From Firmicutes bacterium UBA5227 (lineage in GTDB: Bacteria; Bacillota; Clostridia; Tissierellales; Sedimentibacteraceae), in contig DHUT01000085.1 in NCBI GenBank assembly GCA_002409285.1, positions 1-31,900 on the forward strand: 31,900 bases of DNA. The letters are read 5' to 3'. Each line of letters opens with the position of its first letter. Positions within the stretch are counted from its first letter, which is position 1. Made by a program: the position numbers and the translations under genes. Below are positions 1 to 8,954 of the stretch, piece after piece. The notes beneath the pieces were generated by a model. It searched no databases and was not told the origin of the DNA. It worked only from the letters and a program-made list of their open reading frames with translations.

Positions 1-2
1 GG

Positions 3-296
3 AGTGTTTACTTGACACTACCGACTAAGAATACGGGGTTTATGTATGCTAAGAAAAATATAAGATGCAATGCAATTTGTCCAGGAAGTATTGCAACAGA
101 GATTGGAAAAAGCGAATTTATGAAGGACATTAACCAGGAAGGAGCTGCTCTTACATCTCTGGGATTAAGCTTGAATCCGAAGCAAGGCAAACCGGAAGAA
201 ATTGCATCGGTCGCAGTATTTTTGGCAAGCGATGAATCTACATTTATAAATGGACAGTGTATTCAGGTTGATGGCGGTTGGACAGCATACATGTAG
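3..296 (+). CDS. SDR-family oxidoreductase, 3' end only (5' end outside window)
   Basis: The reading frame is open to the left edge and ends with TAG at 294-296, giving the last 97 or so residues of a short-chain dehydrogenase/reductase. Visible family marks are YAKKNIRCNAICPG (the segment after the catalytic YxxxK helix, ending in the PG turn) and the C-terminal FLASDESTFINGQCIQVDGGW block, typical of classical SDRs of the FabG type. The nucleotide-binding Gly motif and the catalytic Tyr/Lys lie outside the window, so substrate and cofactor cannot be judged. The TTG at position 12 is not a credible start because the family needs about 150 more residues upstream. The stretch SVYLTLPTKNTGF is slightly odd for the helix that usually reads GVxxLTKxxA. 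Confidence 0.85.
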   Translation, partial: SVYLTLPTKNTGFMYAKKNIRCNAICPGSIATEIGKSEFMKDINQEGAALTSLGLSLNPKQGKPEEIASVAVFLASDESTFINGQCIQVDGGWTAYM

Positions 297-342
297 AGTT
301 AATTTTATATTTGATAATATATTAAAAATGTGTTAACATATA

Positions 343-370
343 AATCAGCCTTGTCAGGCTGTTTTATTTT
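343..370 (+). terminator. Rho-independent terminator after the SDR gene
   Basis: CAGCC (346-350), loop TTGTCA, GGCTG (357-361), followed directly by TTTTATTTTT. The stem is only 5 bp, but its placement just after the SDR stop codon and the T-rich tail fit an intrinsic terminator. Confidence 0.6.
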
Positions 371-415
371 TGTAATTTTAAGATTTAATTTAAGCTTTAT
401 TTAAGGATATAAGTG

Positions 416-432
416 ATATCATATTATGATAT
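416..432. promoter_or_regulatory. Operator-like palindrome upstream of the ABC exporter operon
   Basis: ATATCATA (416-423), one base, TATGATAT (425-432): a perfect 8+1+8 inverted repeat about 85 bp before the exporter start and just upstream of a TATAAT at 484-489. The shape fits a dimeric repressor or activator site. The regulator is not in the window next to it. Confidence 0.4.
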
Positions 433-483
433 GCGTAAAAAAAAATTAAGTAAGTTTAATTATTTAGTTTATTGAGTAAAGCA

Positions 484-489
484 TATAAT
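484..489 (+). promoter_or_regulatory. Probable -10 box for the ABC exporter operon
   Basis: Perfect TATAAT 28 bp before the GTG start. The expected -35 region (461-466, TATTTA) is poor, so this promoter may need activation, possibly through the palindrome at 416-432. Confidence 0.4.
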
Positions 490-516
490 AGATACTATTA
501 AGATAGGAGTGAGAAT

Positions 517-2241
517 GTGAAAAAGTTATTTCCATTTATGAAAAAATATACGAAATATGCAATACTATGTCCGATTTTAATGATATTAGAGGTTGTGGCA
601 GATATTATTATTCCGTATTTAATGTCACTGATAGTGGATGTGGGAATTGCCGGTCGAGATATTAATTATGTGGTTAAAGTTGGAATCGTTATGATTTTAG
701 CTGCATTGTTCGGTATGGTTATGGGTATTATGAGTTCCCATTACGGTGCAAAAGCAGGTTATGGCTTTGCTGCAGAAATTAGAAAAGCAACATTTAAAAA
801 AGTCCAGAGCTTCTCATATGCGAACCTGGATAAGTTTTCTGTATCGTCACTGATAACAAGGCTTACCAATGACTGCAACACCCTTGGGCAGGTAGCTATG
901 ATGAGTCTCCGAATGGCTGTGAGAGCACCGTTTATGATGATTTTTGCTCTGATTATGGCATTGAGGATCAATGCGTCATTAGCGGGTGTATTTATGGTTT
1001 CAATTCCGGTTATGGCAGTTTTTTTAGTAATTATAATGACTAAGGCAAGACCTCTTTTTATTAAGATGCAGTCACGTGTTGACAGAGTCAATGCAATTAT
1101 ACAGGAAAATTTAACAGGAATAAGAGTTGTTAAATCTTTTAACAGACAGAGTCATGAGGAGCAAAGGTTCAAGGAGAGAAATGATTCCCTTAGAGATACT
1201 GCCTTATATGCAATATCTAAAGTTATTATGGTTGGTCCTCTTATGAACATTGTCACATATTCCACCATAATAGCAGTGTTGTGGTTTGGTGGTAAACAGG
1301 TTGTTGTAGGCAGCATGGGAAGCGGAGAGCTTATATCATTTGTTACATACATTACTCAGATACTGATGTCATTGATGATGCTTTCAATGTTCTTTATGCA
1401 GCTTTTGAGAGGCATGGCTTCAGCATCCAGAATCAATGAAGTACTGGAAACAGATTCTGAAATTAAGGAAGATTCAAGTCCTGTTATGAACATGGCAGAT
1501 GGTTCCATAAAATTTGACAATGTAAGCTTTGCATACCCTCTAAGTTCCGAAGAGGCATTAAAAAATATCAGCCTTGAAATAAAATCGGGCGAAACCGTTG
1601 GTGTAATAGGCTCTACAGGTTCATCAAAGTCAACACTGGTTCAGCTTATTCCGAGGCTTTATGACGTTACGGCCGGAGCTGTTGAAGTCGGTGGTGTGGA
1701 TGTAAAAAAATATCATATAAAGACATTGAGAGATAAGGTTGCGTTTGTGCTACAGAAAAATGTGCTGTTTTCAGGTACCATCAGGGAAAACATGAAGTGG
1801 GGAAATGAAAATGCCACTGATGAGCAAATAATAAATGCATTGAGGCTTTCACAGGCATGGGAATTTGTGTCTGGTTATGAAGACGGATTAGATCATATTG
1901 TTGTACAGGGGGGAGATAATTTCTCCGGCGGGCAGAAGCAAAGACTGGCAATTGCAAGAGCATTGCTGAAATCTCCTGAAGTCATTGTTCTGGATGACTC
2001 TACCAGTGCCGTAGATATGGGTACAGATGCCAAAATACAGAAGGCATTTAAAGAGGAACTTGGGTCTGTTACCACAATAATTATAGCCCAAAGAATTTCA
2101 TCAATTCAACATGCTGATAAAATACTTGTAATGAATGAGGGAGAAATAGAATCAACAGGAACACATGAAACATTAATGGAAAGCTCACCTATATATAAAG
2201 AAATTTATGAATCACAGCAGAAAGGGGTGGTTGGACAATGA
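517..2241 (+). CDS. ABC exporter half-transporter, degenerate-site subunit
   Basis: A 574-residue fused transmembrane/ATPase ABC exporter subunit with six predicted helices in residues 1-300 and the ATPase domain from about 330. Start is GTG at 517, preceded by AGGAGTG. Walker A is GSTGSSKST (365-373), with Ser370 where the last glycine of GxxGxGK normally sits. The signature is FSGGQ (469-473). Walker B ends in D493-D494, so Asp replaces the catalytic Glu, and the switch position is Gln525 instead of His. Asp and Gln at these positions are the known marks of the TM287-type half of heterodimeric exporters. The stop overlaps the next gene by ATGA, so the two are translationally coupled. Substrate (drug, lipid or peptide) cannot be told from sequence. 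Confidence 0.93.
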   Translation: MKKLFPFMKKYTKYAILCPILMILEVVADIIIPYLMSLIVDVGIAGRDINYVVKVGIVMILAALFGMVMGIMSSHYGAKAGYGFAAEIRKATFKKVQSFSYANLDKFSVSSLITRLTNDCNTLGQVAMMSLRMAVRAPFMMIFALIMALRINASLAGVFMVSIPVMAVFLVIIMTKARPLFIKMQSRVDRVNAIIQENLTGIRVVKSFNRQSHEEQRFKERNDSLRDTALYAISKVIMVGPLMNIVTYSTIIAVLWFGGKQVVVGSMGSGELISFVTYITQILMSLMMLSMFFMQLLRGMASASRINEVLETDSEIKEDSSPVMNMADGSIKFDNVSFAYPLSSEEALKNISLEIKSGETVGVIGSTGSSKSTLVQLIPRLYDVTAGAVEVGGVDVKKYHIKTLRDKVAFVLQKNVLFSGTIRENMKWGNENATDEQIINALRLSQAWEFVSGYEDGLDHIVVQGGDNFSGGQKQRLAIARALLKSPEVIVLDDSTSAVDMGTDAKIQKAFKEELGSVTTIIIAQRISSIQHADKILVMNEGEIESTGTHETLMESSPIYKEIYESQQKGVVGQ

Positions 2242-4115
2242 GTGAAATGAAAAAAACAGATACAGTTCAAACAAAGAAAAATGATGTAGATTATAAGGTC
2301 CCCAGGCGGCTTAAACCCACCGACCCTAAAAGAACCCTAATTAGGCTGTTCAGTTACTTCAAGTTCAACAAATTTCTTTTTTTTGGAGGCATATTATTTA
2401 TAATAATAGGTTCTGTCGGTGAAATTGCAATAACCGGAATGTTGAGCCCCATAATTGATACTTTAGTGGGAGACTTTGACAAGAACGTATTTATTAAATA
2501 TCTTGCTATTATGGGAATTATTGTTTTAGTGGTTGCCTTGACTCAATATCTGGGAAGTTTGTTCATGGCAAAGCTTGCTCAGAAAACAGTGCATAAAATT
2601 AGAGAAGAAATGTTCTCACACATGGAGAAGCTGCCCATATCATTCTTTGATCAGAGAACACATGGCGATATAATGTCAACATTTACTAATGATGTTGATA
2701 TGCTCAATCAGTCCCTGGAGCAAAGTGTATCACAGGTATTAATCTCGATAATAACGGTAGTCGGTACATTTATAATGATGTTGGTTTTAAGTCCTCTGTT
2801 GACATTAATTGTTGCTGTAATGCTTGCATTGTTAATGGTTATTGCGGCAAAAATCGGAAAGAAATCCTCCGGATTCTTTAGAGGGCAGCAGTCGGCTTTG
2901 GCAGGTATGAACGGATATATTGAAGAAATGATGTCCGGGCAAAAAGTGGTTCAGACATTCAATTATGAAGAAAGAGCAATTGAAAACTTCAATGAAAGAA
3001 ATGAAGAACTGAGAAATGCCAGTACAAGTGCTTCGTCCTACGGTGTAATGCTGATGCCGATTATGGGAAATTTGGCATATGTAAAGTATGCGGTTGTAGC
3101 TATGGTGGGAGCATACCTGGTAATGCTTAACAGATTCAGCATTGGTAACCTTGCATCATTCCTGCAATATACAAGAACAATATCAAGACCCATAACACAG
3201 GTATCCAATCAGCTTAACACATTATTTGCCGCACTGGCAGGAGCGGAAAGAATATTTAATGTGCTGGATGAAAAAATTGAATTAAATGAAGGCGACGTAA
3301 GACTTGCGGAAGAATGTGAAGGCAAGAATAATCTTTGCTGGAGGGTTCCCGAAGAAAATGGTGAATTTGAATTTGTTCCTTTAAAGGGAAGCATAACAAT
3401 GCAGAATGTTGATTTCGGATATGAACCTGGTAAGACAGTATTAAAAAATATAAACCTGTATGCCAAGCCGGGACAGAAAATTGCATTTGTTGGCTCTACC
3501 GGTGCTGGTAAAACAACAATTACAAACCTCATAAACCGTTTCTATGAGATTGATGAAGGAACCATACTTTATGACGGAATAGATATAAGAAAAATTGACA
3601 AGTTCGATTTGAGAAGTACAATGTCCATAGTATTGCAGGACGTACATTTATTTGAAGGAACGGTTGCAGACAACATCAGGTACGGAAGGCTCGATGCCAC
3701 AGATGAAGAAGTGAAAAATGCAGCAAAGCTTGCAAATGCCCATTACTTCATAAAGCATTTGCCAAAGGGCTATGATACCATGTTGACCACAGACGGTCAA
3801 AATCTGTCCCAAGGTGAAAGACAGCTATTATCCATAGCCAGAGCAGCGGTGGCTGATCCCACCATACTGATACTTGACGAGGCAACGTCATCTGTTGATA
3901 CGAGGACTGAAAAACTCATATCAGAAGGTATGGATAAGCTGATGGCAGGCAGGACTACATTCGTAATTGCCCATAGATTATCAACTGTCCGTGATTCAAA
4001 TGCCATAATGGTTCTTGAACACGGAGAAATCATTGAAAGAGGCGACCATGAGGATTTAATGAAGCAGAAAGGTCGATACTATGCATTAAACACAGGAGCA
4101 ATTGAATTAGACTAA
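2238..4115 (+). CDS. ABC exporter half-transporter, consensus catalytic subunit
   Basis: A 625-residue partner of the preceding subunit, starting four bases inside its stop (ATGA). It has a polar N-terminal extension of about 40 residues, six membrane helices, then an ATPase domain. Walker A GSTGAGKTT (419-427) is intact, Walker B carries D547-E548 (catalytic Glu present) and the switch His is H579. The signature is LSQGE (523-527), a deviant form like that of TM288-type subunits. Put together, this subunit's Walker motifs plus the partner's FSGGQ make the active ATP site, and LSQGE plus the partner's altered Walker motifs make the degenerate one. A linker of about 35 residues before the ATPase domain (around residues 355-390) contains a Cys-Trp pair that I recall from this clostridial subfamily. 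Confidence 0.93.
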   Translation: MSEMKKTDTVQTKKNDVDYKVPRRLKPTDPKRTLIRLFSYFKFNKFLFFGGILFIIIGSVGEIAITGMLSPIIDTLVGDFDKNVFIKYLAIMGIIVLVVALTQYLGSLFMAKLAQKTVHKIREEMFSHMEKLPISFFDQRTHGDIMSTFTNDVDMLNQSLEQSVSQVLISIITVVGTFIMMLVLSPLLTLIVAVMLALLMVIAAKIGKKSSGFFRGQQSALAGMNGYIEEMMSGQKVVQTFNYEERAIENFNERNEELRNASTSASSYGVMLMPIMGNLAYVKYAVVAMVGAYLVMLNRFSIGNLASFLQYTRTISRPITQVSNQLNTLFAALAGAERIFNVLDEKIELNEGDVRLAEECEGKNNLCWRVPEENGEFEFVPLKGSITMQNVDFGYEPGKTVLKNINLYAKPGQKIAFVGSTGAGKTTITNLINRFYEIDEGTILYDGIDIRKIDKFDLRSTMSIVLQDVHLFEGTVADNIRYGRLDATDEEVKNAAKLANAHYFIKHLPKGYDTMLTTDGQNLSQGERQLLSIARAAVADPTILILDEATSSVDTRTEKLISEGMDKLMAGRTTFVIAHRLSTVRDSNAIMVLEHGEIIERGDHEDLMKQKGRYYALNTGAIELD

Positions 4116-4127
4116 GTAAAATAAGTG

Positions 4128-4173
4128 AAAAAAACTTCCGGATTCCTGAGGAATTCAGAAGTTTTTCGTTTTT
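4128..4173. terminator. Bidirectional terminator between the ABC operon and the convergent amidohydrolase
   Basis: AAAACTTC (4131-4138) pairs with GAAGTTTT (4158-4165), and an inner ATTCC/GGAAT stem closes a TGA loop. A-tract before and T-tract after allow it to work in both directions, which fits the convergent genes on either side. Confidence 0.85.
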
Positions 4174-4192
4174 CCTTCGTGATTTTTGCCTT

Positions 4193-5833
4193 TTACAGCG
4201 AGCTGTATACTTTTTTACCATCTACATATGTTTCAAGCACATGGGTATCAAGTATTTCTTCGTTGCTGCTTAGGTTAAATATGTCCCTGTCAAGGATAAT
4301 AAAGTCCGCCAGCTTTCCGGGAGAAATTGTTCCTTTTATATCTTCTTCTCCGGAAGCGTAGGCACCCTCATACGTATATGCTCTTATAGCTTCATACATA
4401 TTCATTTTTTCCTTCGGCAGATATATCTTTTTTTCTTCTCCCGTTATATTCTTTCTTGTAACAGCAGAGTAAATATTAGGCATAGTGTTAAATGACTCAA
4501 CAGGGCAATCTGTCCCAAAGGAAACATGGATTTTCTTATCAATCATCGTCTTCCATGCATATGAACTGTCAGCCAGCTCATCCCCAACCCTGTCATATAC
4601 TATATTCATGTCGTAATCAATAAAAATAGGCTGTACAAAAGTAATAACATTAAGATTTTTTATTCTTTCAAGTAATGCATCATCAGTAATTTGGCAATGA
4701 ACAATCCCATGTCGTAGTTCAAGATCCGGGCGTGCTTTTTTTGAATATTCAATAGCATCTAATGACATTTCAAGAGCCTTGTCACCTATTGCGTGTATTG
4801 CGACAGGACAGCCATGACTATGAGAAGTAAGAACAAGTTTATTCAATTCATCCTGACTGAACATTCCAATTCCTTTAGTACCGGGGTCATCAGCATAGGG
4901 ATTTCTCATGGCGGCTGTCCTTGCACCAAGAGAGCCGTCGCTGAGTATTTTGACACAGTTCACACGGTACTTATCCGTCCCAAATCCATAGCCGTAGCCT
5001 TTATCGAAGAACTTTTCGACCTTAAACCTGTCATCAAAGAGGCATTGCTCTCCAATTCGAATATTCAGATTATCAGAGATTTTCAGCTCCTTAAAAGCCT
5101 GAAACAGCATATTGTAATCATTGTCCTGGATATAGCCGAAGTCATCACTTTGTACAGATGTTAGTCCCTGGGCAGAAGCTTTTTTCTGTGCATCAATCAA
5201 TATGTTCTTCAATGTTTCCATGCTTATGGGAGATATCTTTGTTTTTACATTATCCAACAGGCTTTCTTTTATTACGCCATTGGGCTCTCCACTTGGAAGA
5301 AGCTCAATCAAATCTCCATATTTTACAGCGGTTTCCCTGTTCAGCCCAAGTTCCTTCAGACCGGCAGAATTAAGTACTCCAACATGAAAACACGCCCTCA
5401 TAATCAACAGCGGAATATCATCAGTTATATCATCCAGATCAAATTTCGTAGGGAACCTTTTTTCATCTGTAAAATAATCATGGTTCCAACCTTCCCCTAT
5501 AAGCCATGAACAGTTGCCCACATCACGACTTTTAATTCCTTCAACGATTCTAAGTCTTAGCTCCATGATGCTTTTAGCACCCACAAGATTAACATTTCGC
5601 TGATTTTTTGCGTAATGTAAAAAATGCATATGAGAATCATTAAATCCGGGAAGAACCAGCCGACCTTTCAAATCTACTTCCTTAATTTCATCCGCTTTTT
5701 CTTTTATAAATTCTAATGCACCATCTTTGTCACCCACATAAACAAATTTGTTTTGATCAACTATAAAAGCAGTTGCTATAAAATCAGCGTTCTCCATTGT
5801 ATGAATTTTTCCGTTTTTAAATAAGGTAATCAA
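4193..5833 (-). CDS. YtcJ-type amidohydrolase (Amidohydro_3)
   Basis: A 546-residue cytoplasmic metal-dependent hydrolase of the YtcJ group. The metal motif DSHMHF (H68, H70) follows LVLPGFN. Further marks are DGSLGARTA, the PVAIHAIGDKA histidine block, FGTDCPVESF with the late metal Asp, and the C-terminal ISPGKLADFIILD strand. Members hydrolyse varied C-N bonds and the substrate here is unknown. The start chosen is TTG at 5831-5833, because AAGGAGG lies 9 nt upstream and residues MITLFKNGKIHT give the usual family N-terminus; the next Met is residue 13. The gene is divergent from the D-aminoacylase operon, so a role in the same amide or peptide catabolism is plausible but not shown. Confidence 0.9.
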   Translation of the reverse strand: MITLFKNGKIHTMENADFIATAFIVDQNKFVYVGDKDGALEFIKEKADEIKEVDLKGRLVLPGFNDSHMHFLHYAKNQRNVNLVGAKSIMELRLRIVEGIKSRDVGNCSWLIGEGWNHDYFTDEKRFPTKFDLDDITDDIPLLIMRACFHVGVLNSAGLKELGLNRETAVKYGDLIELLPSGEPNGVIKESLLDNVKTKISPISMETLKNILIDAQKKASAQGLTSVQSDDFGYIQDNDYNMLFQAFKELKISDNLNIRIGEQCLFDDRFKVEKFFDKGYGYGFGTDKYRVNCVKILSDGSLGARTAAMRNPYADDPGTKGIGMFSQDELNKLVLTSHSHGCPVAIHAIGDKALEMSLDAIEYSKKARPDLELRHGIVHCQITDDALLERIKNLNVITFVQPIFIDYDMNIVYDRVGDELADSSYAWKTMIDKKIHVSFGTDCPVESFNTMPNIYSAVTRKNITGEEKKIYLPKEKMNMYEAIRAYTYEGAYASGEEDIKGTISPGKLADFIILDRDIFNLSSNEEILDTHVLETYVDGKKVYSSL

Positions 5834-5891
5834 CTATCCTTGCCTCCTTATATTTTGGAGATTCCGTTGATTTAAATTCCTTATTGCTCAT
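5817..5891 (-). CDS. 24-codon ORF overlapping the amidohydrolase start (possible leader)
   Basis: On the minus strand an ATG at 5889-5891 with AGAGGAG upstream opens a 24-codon frame that ends with TAA at 5817-5819, 17 bases inside the amidohydrolase gene and in another frame. The peptide begins MSNKEFKSTESPKYKEARI and is hydrophilic. It has a better start codon and an equally good ribosome site compared with the TTG of the main gene, so it could couple translation. It could also be the last codons of a lost upstream gene. No family recognised. Confidence 0.4.
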   Translation of the reverse strand: MSNKEFKSTESPKYKEARIVDYLI

Positions 5892-6098
5892 ACACAATTC
5901 TCCTCTCTTATAAATTAATGTATTATTATGCATGCAATATGTATGCCAATAATCTAAAAACAACAAATTTGTAACATGTGAATTAAAAATAAGTAAGAGA
6001 TAGTATGCAAATATAAAATTCAGCCTTATAAAAACGATTTTTTGATTTTATATTACAGTAATACTAAATGATTGTCAATATTTAAATCAAAATTGAAG

Positions 6099-6127
6099 TT
6101 GAATTATTTTTAAAGATAATGTATAAT
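6099..6127 (+). promoter_or_regulatory. Sigma-A promoter of the D-aminoacylase operon
   Basis: TTGAAT (6099-6104), 17-bp spacer, TATAAT (6122-6127), 41 bp before the ATG. The rest of the 270-bp divergent spacer is AT-rich; I see no clear operator in it. Confidence 0.75.
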
Positions 6128-6168
6128 TTCATACAAATCAACTAATCAAACAGAAGGGAGTGTATTGT

Positions 6169-7758
6169 ATGAAAGACTGTTTTAAATATGACTTGATTAT
6201 TAAAAATGCCAGAATTATTGATGGCACCAATTCACCATGGTTTCGTGGGGATGTGGGAATAAAGGATGGAAAAATTATAAAGACGGGAGTTCTTGAGGGA
6301 GATGATTCGCTTGAAATATTGGATGCCGAGGATCAGTATCTCACACCCGGGTTTATAGATATTCATTGTCATAGTGACAGTACCCTGCCCGATTATCCAC
6401 TTGCGGAAAGCAGAATATTTCAGGGAATTACTACAGAAATTGGCGGAAATTGCGGTATTTCTTCTGCACCGGTGAATCCTGAAAGGGTAAAGCTGCTCAG
6501 GGACTATGCAGGGCATCTGAAATATGATTGGCACAGGCTTTCTGAATATCTTGAAAGGTTAGAAAATTCAGGTATCAGCACTAATTTTGGAACTCTGACA
6601 GGTCATGGAACGATCAGATTGGCTGTCATGGGATTTGAAGACAGAAAGCCCGATGAAAAAGAAATGGAAGAAATGATTATGCTTCTCAGACAGTGTATGG
6701 ATGACGGAGCCTATGGTATGTCCAGCGGTCTTATTTACCCTCCGGGATGTTTTTCAGATGTAGATGAAATGTCGGCTCTTGTAAAGGAATTAAAGAGCTA
6801 CGGCGGGTTTTATGCTACTCATATGCGTGATGAGGCAACAAAAACAGTGGAGGCTGTAAGAGAAGCTCTGGAGGTTTGCAGACGTTCAGGTGTTCCGCTG
6901 GAAATATCACATCACAAGGTCACGAGGAAGTCTCATTGGGAGCTTGACTGCAGAACAACTGTTGCGATGATTGAAAAGGCAAGGCGGGAAGGACTGGATG
7001 TTACAGCAGACCAGTATCCATACAATGCATCATCCACAACCATGGACAGCAATGTTCCCTTGTGGGGCTTTGAAGGAGGAATGGAAAAGATGCTGCAAAG
7101 GCTGCAGACACCGGAAATCCGTGAGAAGCTGAAGGCTGAGAGCAACGAAAGTCATGTTGGTCGATGGGGAGATATTATTGTATCATATGCAGAAAGTGAA
7201 AAAAATGCCTGGACCATAGGTAAATCCATTGCGGAGATTGCAGAAATCAGGGGCGTTGATCCTGCAGATGCGTGTTTTGACCTGATTGTTGAAGAAAAAG
7301 GCAGAGTCAATGAAGTGAACTACGGAATGTGTGAGGAGGATATCGAGTACATTATGTCCCAGCGCTTTACAATGATTGGCTCAGATGGATATGCGGCTTC
7401 CCTTGATTATCCGGGATTGCCACATCCGAGGTGGTATGGAACCTTCCCCAGGGTTATAGCACACTATTGCAGGGACAGAAGACTGTTTCCTCTGGAAACC
7501 GCCATATACAAAATGACAGGTCTGCCTGCCGCACGTATAGGTATTCCGGACAGAGGACTTATTAAGGAAGGAATGTGGGCGGATTTGGTTCTGCTAAATT
7601 TTGAAGATATTCAGGATACTCCAAATTACAGCTCTCCCAAAAATACCTGCAAGGGTATTCAAAGAGTGTATGTAAACGGAGTTCTGACTGCCGCGAATGG
7701 TGTTCATACAGGTGTAAAATCCGGAAAGGTATTGAGAAAAGGAAGAAAGACGTGCTAA
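6169..7758 (+). CDS. N-acyl-D-amino-acid deacylase (D-aminoacylase)
   Basis: A 529-residue amidohydrolase that releases D-amino acids from N-acyl-D-amino acids or related amides. Residues matching the two-metal site of the Alcaligenes enzyme are present: H66 and H68 (DIHCHSD), C95 (GGNCGIS, the bridging Cys), H218 (ATHMRDE), H248 (EISHHK) and D406 (GSDGYAAS). The start is ATG 6169: AGAAGGGAG sits 8 nt before it, whereas the upstream GTG at 6160 overlaps that ribosome site. A 62-bp gap leads to a serine hydrolase, probably co-transcribed. Together they suggest use of D-amino-acid-containing peptides or cell-wall fragments. The acyl-amino-acid preference cannot be read from sequence. Confidence 0.92.
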   Translation: MKDCFKYDLIIKNARIIDGTNSPWFRGDVGIKDGKIIKTGVLEGDDSLEILDAEDQYLTPGFIDIHCHSDSTLPDYPLAESRIFQGITTEIGGNCGISSAPVNPERVKLLRDYAGHLKYDWHRLSEYLERLENSGISTNFGTLTGHGTIRLAVMGFEDRKPDEKEMEEMIMLLRQCMDDGAYGMSSGLIYPPGCFSDVDEMSALVKELKSYGGFYATHMRDEATKTVEAVREALEVCRRSGVPLEISHHKVTRKSHWELDCRTTVAMIEKARREGLDVTADQYPYNASSTTMDSNVPLWGFEGGMEKMLQRLQTPEIREKLKAESNESHVGRWGDIIVSYAESEKNAWTIGKSIAEIAEIRGVDPADACFDLIVEEKGRVNEVNYGMCEEDIEYIMSQRFTMIGSDGYAASLDYPGLPHPRWYGTFPRVIAHYCRDRRLFPLETAIYKMTGLPAARIGIPDRGLIKEGMWADLVLLNFEDIQDTPNYSSPKNTCKGIQRVYVNGVLTAANGVHTGVKSGKVLRKGRKTC

Positions 7759-7820
7759 CCGTTCATATATGTTCTCATAAGGTTTATTTGTGCTGAAATT
7801 ATAAAAGGAGACAAAATGCT

Positions 7821-8861
7821 ATGAAAATTGAATGGAAAACTGATACTGAGCTTGTCATTTCAGATTCTATGAAAAAAAACAAGGTGGCGGGTATTGCCAT
7901 GTCACTTATTTCAAATGGAGAAGTTATACATAGTGATACTTATGGTGTTATAAATACCATGACCCGGGAACCCGTGCAGCATGACACAAAATTTGAGGCG
8001 GCATCACTTACGAAGCCACTTTTCTCTTACCTTGTAATGCGTCTTTGTGATAAAAAATTTATTAATTTAAACACTCCGGTCTTTGAATATTTACCGGAAT
8101 ATGAAATTAGCTGCGATTTAAGATATAAGATTATTACACCGGAAAATATTTTGTGCCACAGCTCGGGAATTGAAGACTGGAGTCCTAAGCCTCTGAATAT
8201 TTATTTTGAGCCGGGCAGTAAATTTTTATATTCCGGTGAAGCATATACATATTTGCAAAAAGCTGTGGAGAATGTTATGGGCAGGGATTTAGGCCAGCTT
8301 GCCGAAGGAGAAATATTTAAACCGCTGCAAATGAATAACAGCACATTATCCTGGACACATGCAGTAAATAATCATCTTTCCTATACATTTGACAGTCAAG
8401 GCAGAATGGAGCAAAAACGTACTCACTCCGGCTTCAGTGTTTGTACTGAACCGAATGCCGCATGTACGCTTTATACAACCATTGATGATTACACTAAATT
8501 CATTTTAAATATCATAGATAACAAAAATATATCATTATCCTCTGCGTCATTTAACAATATGATTGATGCACATAATAAAATAAGTGAGAATTTGTTCTGG
8601 GGACTTGGCTGGGGTATATACCGGAAGGAAAATAAATTAATATGGCACTGGGGAGATAATGGAAGCTTTAAATCCTTTGTATGCCTTGACTTAAATACCA
8701 AATCGGGTGTTTTAATATTTACAAACAGTTTCAACGGACTGAATGTATGCTATGATATAGCCGGTAATGTTGCCGCTGAAAACTTTAATCCGATTCGTGA
8801 GTTTGTAGCTCATGCCGAAGATCCCACAGGGGAGACGGTTCTTCCCGACCATTCTTCCTGA
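7821..8861 (+). CDS. Beta-lactamase-fold serine hydrolase (class C/AmpC-like family)
   Basis: A 346-residue protein of the beta-lactamase/DD-peptidase fold. The nucleophile motif SxxK is S62-L-T-K65 and the third motif is H276-W-G. The second motif reads Y137-S-G rather than Y-x-N, a change also common in esterase and peptidase members of the family. No signal peptide is evident, so it probably acts in the cytoplasm. AAAGGAGA lies 10 nt before the ATG. It follows the D-aminoacylase by 62 bp, so a D-amino-acid peptidase or amidase role is a reasonable inference; antibiotic resistance is not implied. Confidence 0.87.
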   Translation: MKIEWKTDTELVISDSMKKNKVAGIAMSLISNGEVIHSDTYGVINTMTREPVQHDTKFEAASLTKPLFSYLVMRLCDKKFINLNTPVFEYLPEYEISCDLRYKIITPENILCHSSGIEDWSPKPLNIYFEPGSKFLYSGEAYTYLQKAVENVMGRDLGQLAEGEIFKPLQMNNSTLSWTHAVNNHLSYTFDSQGRMEQKRTHSGFSVCTEPNAACTLYTTIDDYTKFILNIIDNKNISLSSASFNNMIDAHNKISENLFWGLGWGIYRKENKLIWHWGDNGSFKSFVCLDLNTKSGVLIFTNSFNGLNVCYDIAGNVAAENFNPIREFVAHAEDPTGETVLPDHSS

Positions 8862-8894
8862 CCATGCATATTTATCAATTTTTGAAAATTTATA

Positions 8895-8924
8895 TTGACA
8901 AGTGTTCAGATTAGGTGTTATACT
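8895..8924 (+). promoter_or_regulatory. Promoter of the T-box leader transcript
   Basis: TTGACA (8895-8900), 18-bp spacer, TATACT (8919-8924), placing the transcript start about 25 nt before Stem I of the T-box. Confidence 0.7.
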
Positions 8925-8954
8925 CGTAAAAATACACAATTAAATGAGTAACAT

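Noticed and set aside
759..1091. Minus-strand open frame of 110 codons within the ABC gene, and similar ones in 3209-3532, 17204-17629 and 24479-24853
   Set aside because: They lie wholly opposite well-supported genes, have no family resemblance and no ribosome site.
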